Origin: Brienomyrus brachyistius
Lineage: Eukaryota; Chordata; Actinopteri; Osteoglossiformes; Mormyridae
Assembly: GCF_023856365.1 (NCBI RefSeq)
Contig: NC_064552.1
Coordinates: 2,010,311-2,074,310 of the forward strand
Length of the DNA stretch: 64,000 nucleotides
Reading direction: 5' to 3'
Positions 52,761-64,000 of this stretch are shown here, in pieces. Position numbers and translations under genes: made by a program. Under the pieces are notes generated by a model, which was not told the origin of the DNA, ran no database searches, and saw only the letters and a list, made by a program, of their open reading frames with translations. Numbering within the stretch: the stretch's first letter is position 1; every line of letters starts with the position of its first letter.

Positions 52761-55700
52761 ATGTGGAGTCCCGTAACACGCATTACGGTGGAATATGAGG
52801 CGGTGAATGAGGAGGGCAGCTTCTCCTGCGGGGACGAGCTGTCCGGCCGCGTCCTGCTGCTCCTGTCCAAAGACACCAAGATAAAGGACATCTGGGTGAA
52901 AGCGAGCGGACAGGCTTCGGTACATTGGAGCGAGGGCTCCGGCGATGACCAGAGAACCTACAGTGCCACTGAGAAGTACTTCAAGCTCAAGCAGCAGGTT
53001 GCTGGTCCGGAGAAGGGTAAAAGTAAGAACATAAAAAAAAAAGTTGGTTGTCCTTTTAAAGGATGTTGATATAGCGTATATATTCGCAATATAGCTAATA
53101 TGACTACAGGTTATTCGTGTGTAAAGTGAACTGAAGTCAGGGGCTTTCCGAGGATCGAATTCGGGAAATCAAGCTGGTCGAAGGTATGTTATGTTACCGT
53201 AACTTTAACCTACGGCATGTAAAAGGGAATGTAAACTTTGACCGGCAGGACGGATTATGCACTATAGAAATAATACCTGGGGCTTCATAGGCGCGCCCCT
53301 GCACCGCAACTCTAATGGGGGTGAACAGGTACATTTTCACATTTTCGGGGGGGCTGTTATCCTCGCCGCATGTGTCTTCCCGCAGTCTTGGACCATGCAG
53401 GTACAATCGCAATCAAACTTGCCAATGGTACGTGCGTAGGCCTATGTCTCTCCCCCCCCCCTATCCAGGCGCAGGCTGGTTAATTTAGTTACTTTATTAG
53501 CCCGCTTACTGTGTTGCTGGGCACAAGCTCTTGGCGCTGAGTTCTTTGTCAAGCGTGTACTGATATTTTGCAATAATTTGCTGCTATTCCAACACAGCCC
53601 ATCATAGGAAATTACCATATTTGAAAACTGCATTTAGCCAAATAGTTGCGAAGTCACACCTCTGCAGGATTTGGATGAGCATCCTCTAGACTAAGATGAT
53701 TAGGCATATCCTCACATGTGTACGTTCGTCTTGTTTGTCTAATTATTTATTTCTTGCTACTTTATAATTTTTTCACTGTTTGACCTTAATGTGTTAGTGA
53801 AACTGTCTTTGTGAAGGACTGATAACGTCCCCCACTGCATCATCACTCAAACTGACGGTAGCATAGTTTGGTTAGAGACTTCAGCTTAAATTGAAGCAGC
53901 GCCGCATAGTGATTCCATAGAGAAGGGCGGTTCTGACACTTGATACCATTAGTGAGGTAACTCAAAAAGTATTGACATTGCAGACGCATTGCATGGGGGG
54001 AGAACTAGAATCGATCAAATTTTAAGACCAGTCACACCAAAATTAAAGGGATGTCACCTAGTGGCATCAAAGGAACACCTGACTGCAGGTGACATTTTGC
54101 TTTGTGAATGTGAGAAATTAAATAGCAGTTTATTCTATCACAGAATCATTATAGGGGTGGTACCTGATTTCATTTTGAGACAAATTGCCCCAAAACTGAA
54201 ACAGCAGTGTTACATGGCAGCAATGGATGGAAAGGGCAGCTGCAGAAGATATTTGATCTTGCAAACACAGTAACTTTAAAAGTATTACATGGAAAGTTAC
54301 AGACACATGATTTTGGTGAAGACCTATTAGTGTTTAAATTTTGAGACAAATTGCACCAACACTGAAGCAATGCCACAGTGATGCCAAAGAGAAAAGAAGC
54401 CTCACCATGTTATTTTGTCAGTGTGATAACTCAAAAACTATTTGTCTTTTTTTGCCCCAAAATTTGCAGATGCCTTTTATGGGTTATGTTCTGGTACTGT
54501 TTAAATTTTGAGACAAATTACCCCAGAAGTTAAGCAATGCTTCTTAGTGGCATCAAAGGGAAGGGTGACATGAGAAGACATTTGACCTTGTAATTGCAGT
54601 AACTCAAAAAGTATTTCACAGATCTATTTCAAACTTCTCAGACACATTATAAGGGTAAAGGTCTGAAACTGATTATATTTTGAGACAAATTACACCAAAA
54701 TCGAAGCATTTCCATATAGTGATAGCAATTATTATTTTGTAAAATCAGAATAGCATTGCTTTTGAAAATACCATAAAAATACTGTATACTACGATATAAT
54801 GTATGGAATATATGACAGTATGGAAAATTAGATACTACCCAAGTCTAGTGTAGGAAGGCTGGAGATGGAGTTTGAGGGTGGTGGATAGAGTAGGAATTTC
54901 ATTGTAGGGGGTGGGGGCTGGTAGGACCATCTGGGGAATGTATTATTGTCATTCTGACAGCATCTAGTTAAATGAAAGTATGAAAATATTAAAACTGTAT
55001 TGTAAAAATGAACATATTTGCCATTTTATTTTCAGAGATTGTCCTTGCCGCTGGGAGCCATGTTTTCCCGTTTACATTTCAGATTCCCCAAGGGTAAGAA
55101 CCACACTCTGGATCTGGGGTTTATGATCAGAACCTTCTCTGTAAACATCTCAGGTTTTTTTTCCGTGACAGGAACATGCCATCTTCCTTTAAAGGAGCTC
55201 ATGGAAAAGTGGAGTACAAGCTGGAAGCAAAGCTGAGCAGGTCTTGGAGGTTACCGAGTAATGCAGCCTCCGAGTTCACCTTTGTTTCGAAGCCAGAGAT
55301 GAGCTTGGCTCAGCTGATGGTGTGTAGTACTCAAAATGTCCACTAGATTATGCTGTAAACCAGGTCATTGTGAATAACCCCCCCCCCCCCGCCCCCCCAA
55401 GAATATTAAAACCATATTTGTGTTTGTGTACATTTGTGTGATGAGAGATAAACAACCAGGTTGTTCCTTGAGCCATTTCTTTATAAGGACCTCAATGAAA
55501 ATGTAAGTAAAAGATTGTTTTCTGGCCTTATAGTCACCCCAGCAGGGCAATGTCACGAAGAAGATGAAGGTTTTTACCTCTGGAAATGTCACCATCAGCG
55601 TGAATATGGAGCAGATGGCTTATTGGCCAGGTAGACATCGGAGGGACCTCAGAAATTGTGTAATATTCTGTGAAATGTACACCGTACGATGGGGAGGGCA

Positions 55701-57912
55701 GTGGTGCAATGATCACATACAGGGCATTTGTGCAATAATTTGTGGAAGGCAGTAAGTAATGTTTTGGTGTGTAGGCATTTGTGTAATATTCCGTGTAAAG
55801 TTCATAGTGAAAGTGACATGTATGTGATTTGGTCGCATGTGTTCTCTCGAATGTCCAAGACAAGTTTCTCATAAGGGAGACAATAAAGACTAATCTAACC
55901 CAACGTAACCTAAACTAACCTAAATACTGCTTATTTACCAAAGTGTGCTTTTCTGTCCTTTAAGAAATGGTTAGATGGTTATGTTTCATTCTGGAATGTT
56001 CTTCTGTTCTTGTTGGAAATACCACAGGGGTAGCAGTGAAATTTTCCCAGAAAACAGACAGCAGGTTTACCAAGGAATCGATAATTATTCTATAGTAATC
56101 GGTCATTTATTTTTCTGTTTTCCTAAAACCGGCCACTCAGGCGTTTCATCCTTTGATTCCCCTACAGCTGAAGGATCAAAGGTCACAGTGGATATTCAGA
56201 ACAACTCTTCTCGTGACCTCGCGCCCAAGGTCGCCGTGGACCAAGTCCAGAGTTTTTTTGCTGAAGGAAGCCGAAACATCTCTTCACATCGCGTCCTGAA
56301 GCATGTGGGGGAGCCCATTCCTGCAAACACACAGCAGACGCTGACTCTCGTGCTGAAGCTCCCCCCAAATCTGCCGGCCTCCATACCCAACTGCGGAATC
56401 ATCAGAGTGGAGTATTTCGTCAAGGTGCGTGAGGGGGCTTGAATAGAGTGGGGGGGGGGGGGTCCTTTGATATGTATATTCAAAGACTTAGGGGGGAATA
56501 TTTTGAAACTTCTAATCAATTTATGTAGCTAACTAATCTCCCACTTTATATTAGGGTTAGCACTAGCTTCTACGCTGCTGTCTAGCTAGTGAACCCGAAG
56601 GTCCAATCATCGGACTGAGGGGTGGGTAACTTTAGCTGATACTGCCCGGCTATCTTGCAAAGCAGCCAATACCTGCACTTCTCAAATGCAACTTCACCTT
56701 CACACACATTTGAAAACGGGATTGATGCCGATACTAACTGCTTCGACAACCCACCGTTAATCTCTTGCTGCGTCGGTGTACGACGTCGAGTTCTGTGTGC
56801 GTGTGTATCTGCTGTCGTGAACTTTGGGAGAGACCAGAATCACAGCGAAGGGGGTGTGTGAATTTTTGAGGTATGTTCCATGACATAATTAGAAAAATAC
56901 GGTCCACTTATAAAATGATTATAAATATATACTATAAAAATATAAAATAAATGATATAATATAGGGGAATGTGCCCCCTCCGTGTCAATGGGCATGATGC
57001 AACACTTGCATGTACAAATTGCAGGATCCTCCTTAGAGTAATGTGAAGGTCGGCCAGCTCTGTGTGTTTTTATGATATTATGACGTTATTTTCTGTGTTT
57101 CATTTTAGGTTTACTTGGATGTTCCCCTTGCTATAGACCCAGAGGTCAAGTTACCGTTGGTCATCCTTCCAGCTGAACTGAGCACAGGAGCATTTCCGTA
57201 CCAAACTGCCCCTGGGGCTGCTCCATTTCCAACTGCCCCTGGAGGATTTCCATATAAACCCCTCCCAGGTGCTGATGCACCACTAACTGCCCCGGGAGGA
57301 TTTCCTTATCAACCTTCCCCAGGTGCTGTTCCACTCATAACTGTCCCAGGAGGATTTCCTTATCAACCTTCCCCAGGTGCTGTTCCACTCATAACTGCCC
57401 CAGGAGGATTTCCTTATCAACCTTCCCCAGGTGCTACTCCACCCATAACTGCCCCGGGAGGATTTCCTTATCAACCTGCCCCAGGTGCTGCTCCACCCAT
57501 AACTGCCCCAGGAGGATTTCCTTATCAACCTGCCCCAGGTGCTGCTCCACCCATAACTGCCCCGGGAGGATTTCCTTATCAACCTGCCCCAGGTGCTGCT
57601 CCACCCATAATTGCCCCAGGAGGATTTCCATATCAGCCTCCCCAAGGGGAACCTTATACATTTCTATCCTATTCTAGTCCAGATGCACCACCACCTTATG
57701 ATATTTTGGGTCAGCATTCACCCCAGTCTTTTCCAGGTGCCCCTCCATCCTACAGTGACGCAATTAAATGTCAGCCCCCAACTGCCCCAGGTTGCTCTCT
57801 ACCCCAAATGCCCCAGGGTGCATATCCACTTCGAGGAGCCCTGAATGCTCCCCAGGATGCATTCAAAAGCTTCCCATCCTCACATGATTCTTCAGGAAAA
57901 GGACCAATCTAA
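52761..57912 (+). CDS. ARRDC3-like alpha-arrestin, cluster copy 2, with Pro-rich repeat tail
   Basis: Six exons: 52761-53022, 55036-55093, 55172-55319, 55534-55630, 56168-56424, 57109-57912. The first five have exactly the lengths of copy 1; the product is 541 residues. It starts MWSPVTRITVEYEAVNEEGS with SCGDELSGRVLLLL. The second lobe has VTVDIQNNSSRDLAPKVAVD and RVEYFVKVYLDVP. The tail has eight 18-residue units (GGFPYQPSPGAVPLITAP type) at 57187-57618, then PPPY and PPSY. The repeat is more varied than in copy 1, with hydrophobic LIT/PIT in place of PPT. Same adaptor role inferred: binding of WW-domain ubiquitin ligases through PPxY. Intron 1 carries a 167-bp satellite-like array. Confidence 0.93.
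53940..54730. repeat. Degenerate ~167-bp tandem repeat in ARRDC copy 2 intron 1
   Basis: A unit with TTTTGAGACAAATTgCaCCA recurs at about 54010 (degenerate), 54173, 54339, 54506 and 54678. Spacing is 163-172 bp. Between these lie recurring AAGCAATGCC, GTGGCATCAAAGG and GTAACTCAAAAAGTATT blocks. About five diverged units. Confidence 0.75.
57187..57618 (+). repeat. 54-bp coding tandem repeat, 8 units (copy 2)
   Basis: Eight 54-bp units in frame, encoding 18-residue Pro/Gly/Tyr repeats, followed by a half unit ending in the shared GEPYTFLSY stretch. Confidence 0.95.
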
Positions 57913-57928
57913 TGCAGAACATATTCTA

Positions 57929-58144
57929 ACTGATACCATACTGGGTAGGTTACCTAAGGGAATGGTGCATTAACTAAGGACCACTGATACCATACTGGGT
58001 AGGTTACCTAAGGGAATGGCGCATTAACTAAGGACCACTGATACCATACTGGGTAGGTTATCTAAGGGAATGGCGCATTAACTAAGGACCACTGATACCA
58101 TACTGGGTAGGTTACCTAAGGGAATGGTGCATTAACTAAGGACC
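57929..58144. repeat. 54-bp tandem repeat, four copies, after ARRDC copy 2
   Basis: Units start at 57929, 57983, 58037 and 58091 with ACTGATACCATACTGGGTAG and differ at two or three bases. They begin 17 bases after the stop codon, so they probably lie in the 3' UTR. The sequence is unrelated to the coding 54-bp repeat. Confidence 0.95.
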
Positions 58145-61100
58145 AGAGGTTAAGGGAAGTGCCACAGTTCCACAGAAGATAAACTACAAAAATGTATATT
58201 GAAATGTGTGGGTCTATTTTTACTTTATGATTGTGGAAAATCAATAATACATTGGTCATTCCTGTATTACAGTGACTTTTTTTGTGCCTGTGATTTATGT
58301 ATTAATATTTTCTATAAAATTAGTCAGATATTTATATCAAGTGGCTTAAATGGTGCATTTAGGTCTGCTAGAGATAGCAGACATTAAAATTCTATGTTGT
58401 ATATTACACACCTTTTAAATTGATATATGTATTCAATGTTATCATGTCGTCTAACCATACATACAAATCGGATGAATCCAGAGCTATTTTTTTTACCATT
58501 TTCTTCATTAGCTGCGTGTCCCTTAAGTCATCTTCCCCCCTCTTGGTCTTTATCTTCTCACCTTCTAAAAAAGGCTACAGTTGCTTTAAGATAATTTTCA
58601 GGTCACATCTTTGTTTTTTTCTCAGCAGGAATTTCACTGTGCAAACTGAGGTGAACTTCAACTATCGTGCCATTTTCTGTTTCGTTTTTGAAATGTTATG
58701 CTGCTTGTCACACACGTAAAGTTCCACCCTACTAGGCTGCTACGAAGAAAGTTAGTCCAGTCAAAAGAAATTAAAACAAATCTGACTTGGTTATAAAAGT
58801 TCCATTCATCTGTAGTAGGTTAGCTAGCCAAATGTTAATCAAGAGCTACGGTGGACTTACCTCAATTTTCCACCGAGTTAACAGGGTTGATTGTGAGCAC
58901 ATCAGGGTGGAAATTCAAATAGAATAAATTGTATTTTATGTATATTGAAAATGATATTTGTTAGGAAATGGTAGCACCTCATCACAGCTGAGTGGCAGTG
59001 ACATGCTTATTTATTGTTTGTTAATCCTTGTTTGTTATGTAAGTTTTCGTTACTGACCTGAAATGTCCATGTCTGTCAGACCCACAAGTTTGTTGGTTTT
59101 TATAAACAATAGACCCTTGGCAGGTACTGTCTTCAGCACTTATGAAGGTTTGTATCTATCTGTCTCTACCTCTGCTGGATGCTCTGACTGGAAAATGCCT
59201 CACTTGTTTTTGTGCCAAAATGTTGAGAAGTGAATTATAATTACACGATGAATCACAGTATCTTCATTTGTAATCAAATAGAAATGAAACGCAATTTCTT
59301 CTGTCTGTGCCTTCTAATGTGTACTTCTTTCCCTAAGCCATCCACACGGGGACTTGTGGCCCCTCGTCATCGTGATTGATTGTGATCAGGAACATCGCGA
59401 CTAAGGTTCCCCGTTCTCAGTTTGTGCAACACTAGGAAATCTGTAAATCATTTGGTTGTTTTGAGACATTTTTATATAGGTGAGGTTTGACACGTGATGG
59501 ATGGTGAAGCGTGCAGGACAATGAAGGAAAACTCCTCTCCTGGTAGAACCTGCTAATGTTGCTGTTTCACCCGGTTAGACAACAATAATTTGGTAGCACC
59601 ATGAATCATTTTGCACATTTTTGTGTTGTTTTGGGTGGTGAGGAGCATTACCAGCATGTGCAAAAGTCTGGTGGTATTTACCGTCCTGTCAGTAAAGATG
59701 GGTGCAAAAAAGCACTGCTTCTTAATAAAGGCATATTCTATTAATTAGTAATTGTTTTGTTATTGTTTCAAGAATAAAAATGTTATGACAGCATAATGGA
59801 CACGTTCTCTCCAAGAAAAGGTGCTTATAGTGTAATATTCACATTGCTAACATTTTGTAGTAACTATGCATATGTCTGTAAGAGGGTGGAGCAGCTTCAC
59901 GGCCAGCGCCTGAATACCCTTCCCCTAATTATTGCCTTTTGGGCCCCTGAGCTTGACCAGTGTGTATTCCTAATAGCTCAGCTTGTGACTATTCTGACAG
60001 AATGCTAAAACATACACAAAAACACGATCAAGCTAAAATGTTACTGGATAACAGGAAGGACGCGATTGTTTATCTTAATGTACCGTTACTTTCATTGTGT
60101 GCGGTATTTAACCTCTGTTCCGTTTAAACAGTGAGGATGTAGTTAGCGTAATTAGTGGCATGTAATACATTGAGTCATTTAGCGAGTAGAAACTAGCCCC
60201 CTAGTGGTAGCAATGGTCACTGCATCTGTGTCTCTGCAGTGCTTTGAGAATCACTGGTCTAATGGGCTTGATCATTTTGCCCAAACGCTGATACTGCAAA
60301 GGAAGAAGCGTTTATCTTTGGATGCCAGTCTAAGCTTTATCATCTAGATTCTGTCAGTACATGTTTACTGCATATTTCATGGAGCAGATTCAGTAAGGAT
60401 CCCGCGGGAGCACAGCCGGCCCACACTGGTCAGGCTCACAGGCAGCGGGAGCTACGTGCATGAGAAGCTGTCAGCCAGCATCCGCTGGGCAGGAGCTGAG
60501 CGACAGCTGAATCTGCCCCATACCGACGCTCCCAGAGGGTAGCACAGCTTGGGCTAAGAACCAGCGAAGTTGCCCATATGTCAAATAGCGCAAGACAGGA
60601 AGCCGACGGTCCAGCTGCCCCTGCTACTGTCATGAGTATCCTTACGCTCTTTCACACAAAGAGTTAATCAAAAGCTCACCTTAGCAGATGACGAAAGACT
60701 CAACTCTACTGTTCAGGCTTGTTCCCCTAAAAAAGTGTGATTGGCACATTACATCAGACATGCCCATACGCACACATGCATTCATACTTAGAGCTGGGTG
60801 TCATATGATTGCAAAGGTTATCATTTATGGGAATTTAAAAATGACTGTGGTTTATCGTTACACTGCTATGCAGTTTCTAACTTCCACGTGCTAAAGCTTC
60901 TTTGCATATGTGTGTTTGGGGCTAAATATGGTTGGGATCCACGACACGCTTCCACCTTCTATAAGACGCGCTCCTACGTTGTGGGGAGACCTGTGTGGAC
61001 CTGTTCATTATGTCATAGGTTTGATTCTTTTTTGTGTTAGAAGGGGCGGAGGAGACCCTAGGCTGTTCTAGGCTGCAGTCTTGGTCCCCCAACAAGCATC

Positions 61101-61623
61101 AGGGCCCCATCCTTCCTCGGGGAAAAATGGAGGAATTAGTTAAATTGACAACAGCTGGGTGTCCGTGACGACGTCTGCCCTGGACGCCCAGATAAGTTAA
61201 TCTGCCCCTGGTCTTGGAGGATAGTGAGCATATGAAGACGAAGACCTGTGCAAACGCTTGGCTTTAGCGTACTGGGTGGCACGTGTTACGCCCATCCGCA
61301 GTTCTTTGCTGCAAAACCGGTCAGTCAGGTTTCCTTGTTGCCCGTTCACTCAATTTCCATATGCGTATATCTAATGTGACCCCCGCCCCAGAACCCACAG
61401 GATTGCTCCCGAAGGAATGAAGTAATATGGGAAATGAAACTTGCTGCCGATGTCTCCTGTGGCAAGGTGTGTCGGAAAGAGACAACCTGCTCAATGACAC
61501 AGGTGTGTGGTATGCGAAGGGAGGCGTCATGTCATCCAACCGATCCAGTCCAGGATAGATGCTTTACTGGAGTCAGTTCATCTTTCCCTGAAGTTCCAGA
61601 CTCGCTGTGAGCTTTTGGTAGCG
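58145..61623. other. Intergenic, ARRDC copy 2 to copy 3
   Basis: AT-rich DNA with several poly(A) signal-like motifs. No coding exon or clear repeat is supported. Confidence 0.55.
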
Positions 61624-61882
61624 ATGGCATCTTCCCTGAAAAGCATTTCAATCACTTACGATGCAATAAACGAGAATAACACCTTCACCGGCGGAGACGT
61701 GGTCTCGGGGCGTGTTGCTGTAGTGCTCGCCAAGGAATCAAAGATCAAGACGCTCTTGGTGAAAGCCAGGGGGAAAGGTAAGGTCCAGTGGATTGAGACC
61801 CATGACCAGAACACACTGTACCAGGCCAAGGAGAAATACCTCAAGCTGGATGACATCATCATTAGTGGCCAGAAGGGAAAAG
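61624..61882 (+). CDS. ARRDC3-like alpha-arrestin, cluster copy 3, first exon only
   Basis: ATG at 61624 opens an 86-codon-plus-1 exon with donor AAAAG|GTAAGAAC. It starts MASSLKSISITYDAINENNT, then GGDVVSGRVAVVLAKESKIK, and aligns along its length with exon 1 of copies 1 and 2; the final phase is the same. It is 259 bases, one codon shorter. In the intact copies exon 2 lies about 2.0-2.1 kb further on. None was seen before the window ends at 64000, so the rest is expected just outside. Whether the gene is intact and has the repeat tail is unknown. Confidence 0.9.
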
Positions 61883-62596
61883 GTAAGAACTGTTTTGTTC
61901 ACATGTGAAATTTGATGATTTGATTTTTACTAGCACCATAAAAAGCCTTTGGAAAGGATTCTCCAAAGTATTTTTAAAAAGACTACAAAATTATGCAGTA
62001 GTTGTCAAAGAATTATGCCGGGGAAGGATATGAGTGATAAATACTAGGTTTTTTTAAACAAAAGTAGTATAGTATGTGAAATGTTTTCTTGTTTAGCCAT
62101 AGATTTCCAGTATTAATCCTGTAAGCTGCACGAACGGCCCTGATTATCGTGTAGCGGTTTTATATCACCAGCACATTGTCAGACAGGATGTGTGGGTTCA
62201 GAACCCACACAGAACGTCTCCAACTGTTAGAAAACCCACACAGCGACCACAGCGCAAGCAAGGCTATGCTGACATCTCAGCCAATCGCAGGCTGGCTTTT
62301 CCTCTGAAATGGAGGTGCTAATTGTGACCAGCCAAGGATGCTAAATGGATCTCTGGATGCAAAGTCAAAGCAGTCTGTCTACTCAGAACGATTTTAAGCA
62401 CGGGGGGGCCTGTCCTGGGGGTGTGTTTGCCCTCTGCTCCTGATTCTCATGCTAGGATATCAGGTAGCGAGTGAGTCATGGAGATCAGCCAGTGCAGCCT
62501 GGATGACCGTGTTCGTCTCCGCGTGCCGATGCGGAATGCGATCCATGCCAGAAGTGGTGAAGTCCATGTGGACTGTGGATCTCGACGTTCCACGCA

Positions 62597-62847
62597 GCCC
62601 GGTTCCTGAAAAATCTACACACTCACACACCATTCACTCACACATGCATACCTACGGGCAATTTAGCAAGTCCAATTAGCCTTAGCATGTTTCTGGACTG
62701 TGGGGGAAACCGGAGTACCCGGAGGAAACCCCACGACGACATGAGGAGAACATGCAAACTCCATACACATGTGACCAAGGCGGAGACTCGAACCCGGGTC
62801 CCAGAGGTGTGAGGCAACAGTGCTAACCACTGCACCACCATGCCGCC
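62597..62847 (-). mobile_element. Dispersed repeat copy, inverted
   Basis: Reads GGCAATTTAGCAAGTCCAAT, then the complement of GTCGTGGGGTTTCCTCCGGG, and ends GCACCACCATGCCGCCC. It is the inverse of the first half of the element at 49379, with an internal piece (GGCGGAGACTCGAACCCGGG) missing or shortened there. Confidence 0.85.
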
Positions 62848-63259
62848 CCAGATAATATACAGTATATGGCATTTTCACTAAACTACAGTAAAAATGATCT
62901 TCCTTGGGAAGTTCTCATGTCTATAGTCTAATGAAAATCTTCTCCTGCATTTTTGTCTCTCTCGTACTTCGAAGCCCTGTCCTTCTGCAGTCAAACATTT
63001 GGTAGCACTTTACTTCGGGGGGAGGGACAAATAATGTAGCATCATGCTATTACTTATGTATTAATCAACCACCAACTAAGTCTTAGTTAGATACTGATCT
63101 CATGTTCGTTCAACATTAATGAATCGTGATGCATCTTTCATCTAAAGCAGTTACTATATCTGTCATCATGTCTCTTAATTCTGTGAACCTTTATTGACTA
63201 CAGTAATAGATATTATTATTAATCCCGCTGGGAAAATTCCCTTTTCGCCTCCCCCAACA

Positions 63260-63440
63260 TGCTCTCTGTAGGTGAGAGCAAGCTTCCTGTGAAGGTCGGC
63301 CACCCGTAGAGACACCCAGGGAGCTGGAGGTTAAGAGCCGTGCTCAAGGACCCACAGATGTGCTGAGGCCGGGCTCAAACTGGCAACCTTCCCGATGACA
63401 AGCACAGAGGCTCCGCCCACTGAGCCACTCACTGCCCAGA
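63260..63440 (-). mobile_element. tRNA-derived SINE, inverted
   Basis: Complement of the SINE type seen at 27655: CTCAAGGACCCACAGATGTG, GGGCTCAAACTGGCAACCTT (B-box complement) and GGCTCCGCCCACTGAGCCAC (A-box complement). Confidence 0.75.
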
Positions 63441-64000
63441 ATAGCCCCATTGAATCACTGATCTTATGTTTGTTCTTCATTAATGAATCATGACACGTCT
63501 TTTATCTCAAGTAGCTGCTATAGTTGTTCATGATTTGTACTTCAACAGTAACTGAGTCAAGTATTTGTGCCCCCTCAAGTGAAGTGTTACCAAACATTTA
63601 CAAACTCCTTCATCTACCCTAATTTTACATGGAACCGTGAAAGCAGAATCTTCTTAGCATCTACAAGAGGATCATACTACATACTTTTGACAACTGGTTC
63701 CTGAAACGTTCTACTTTTCCACACCCTCTCGAGCAGCGGTGTCGCAAATCAAAATGATGTCCTTCAGATCACCAAAAATGTCCTGTTACTGAAAAGGTAG
63801 AGCTGCGAGTAGATCGTCACGGTGATATTCACGTTCAGGGGGTCACCGTTAGGGGGAAATAGCTATTTTGGTCCAGAAAACATTTCGTCTGTTTTTCCAG
63901 TGTAAGCATTGCTGTGGAGAGGACTGGGAGTGCAGTTGGCACCACTGCACCTCTAACACTGCAGCCATCGCATATTTGTTTGTCAGCTCACTGCAAGCAG

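Larger units (their letters stand above)
61883..64000 (+). other. Intron 1 of ARRDC copy 3 (to window end)
   Basis: Holds two repeat insertions (62597-62847 and 63260-63440). No arrestin exon 2 (VVLAAGSHVFPFTFQIP type) was seen. Confidence 0.6.

Overview
The window reads as a ray-finned fish (teleost) chromosome segment. Genes are split by introns with GT-AG borders. The sequence carries (CA)n runs, minisatellites, tRNA-derived SINEs and a fish-type dispersed repeat (four copies) ending in ATGG tandem units. The encoded proteins are vertebrate. The species cannot be told from sequence alone. About 20 percent or less is coding; the rest is intron, UTR, repeat and intergenic DNA.

Layout. (1) 1-9936, + strand: the 3' half of a quaking (QKI) RNA-binding protein gene. 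It holds the end of the KH domain, the QUA2 region, and two alternative tails, QKI-6 type and QKI-5 type. A long 3' UTR follows, to about 12.5 kb. (2) 13-18.6 kb: mostly intergenic, with one orphan coding-like exon at 17561. (3) 18658-21459, - strand: a complete six-exon secreted chymotrypsin/elastase-family serine protease. (4) 22825-23692, - strand: a small two-exon protein with a GPRIN-family C-terminus. (5) 26.8-30.2 kb, + strand: a synaptotagmin-15-like gene. Genes 4 and 5 match the human GPRIN2-SYT15 neighbourhood. (6) 30972-33498, - strand: an armadillo-like repeat gene of uncertain identity. (7) 34937-36345, - strand: a three-exon gene I do not recognise, acidic then helical then strongly basic. 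(8) 39.8 kb to the end, + strand: a tandem cluster of arrestin-domain-containing (ARRDC3-like) genes. There are two intact six-exon copies, a broken copy between them, and the first exon of a further copy running off the window.

The ARRDC cluster is the most unusual part. Each intact copy has the standard two-lobed alpha-arrestin fold and C-terminal PPxY motifs, which bind the WW domains of NEDD4-family ubiquitin ligases. Between fold and PPxY motifs lies a tandem array of an 18-residue Pro/Gly/Tyr-rich unit encoded by a 54-bp repeat, with 12 units in copy 1 and 8 in copy 2. Exon lengths 1-5 are identical in the two copies (262, 58, 148, 97, 257 nt), and intron edges are also alike, so the duplication is recent. 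The broken copy has lost exon 4, has exon 3 split by a repeat insertion, has a destroyed splice donor and two frameshifts, and keeps only two or three decayed repeat units.

All exon borders were read by eye from splice signals, codon phase and family resemblance. No database search was possible.
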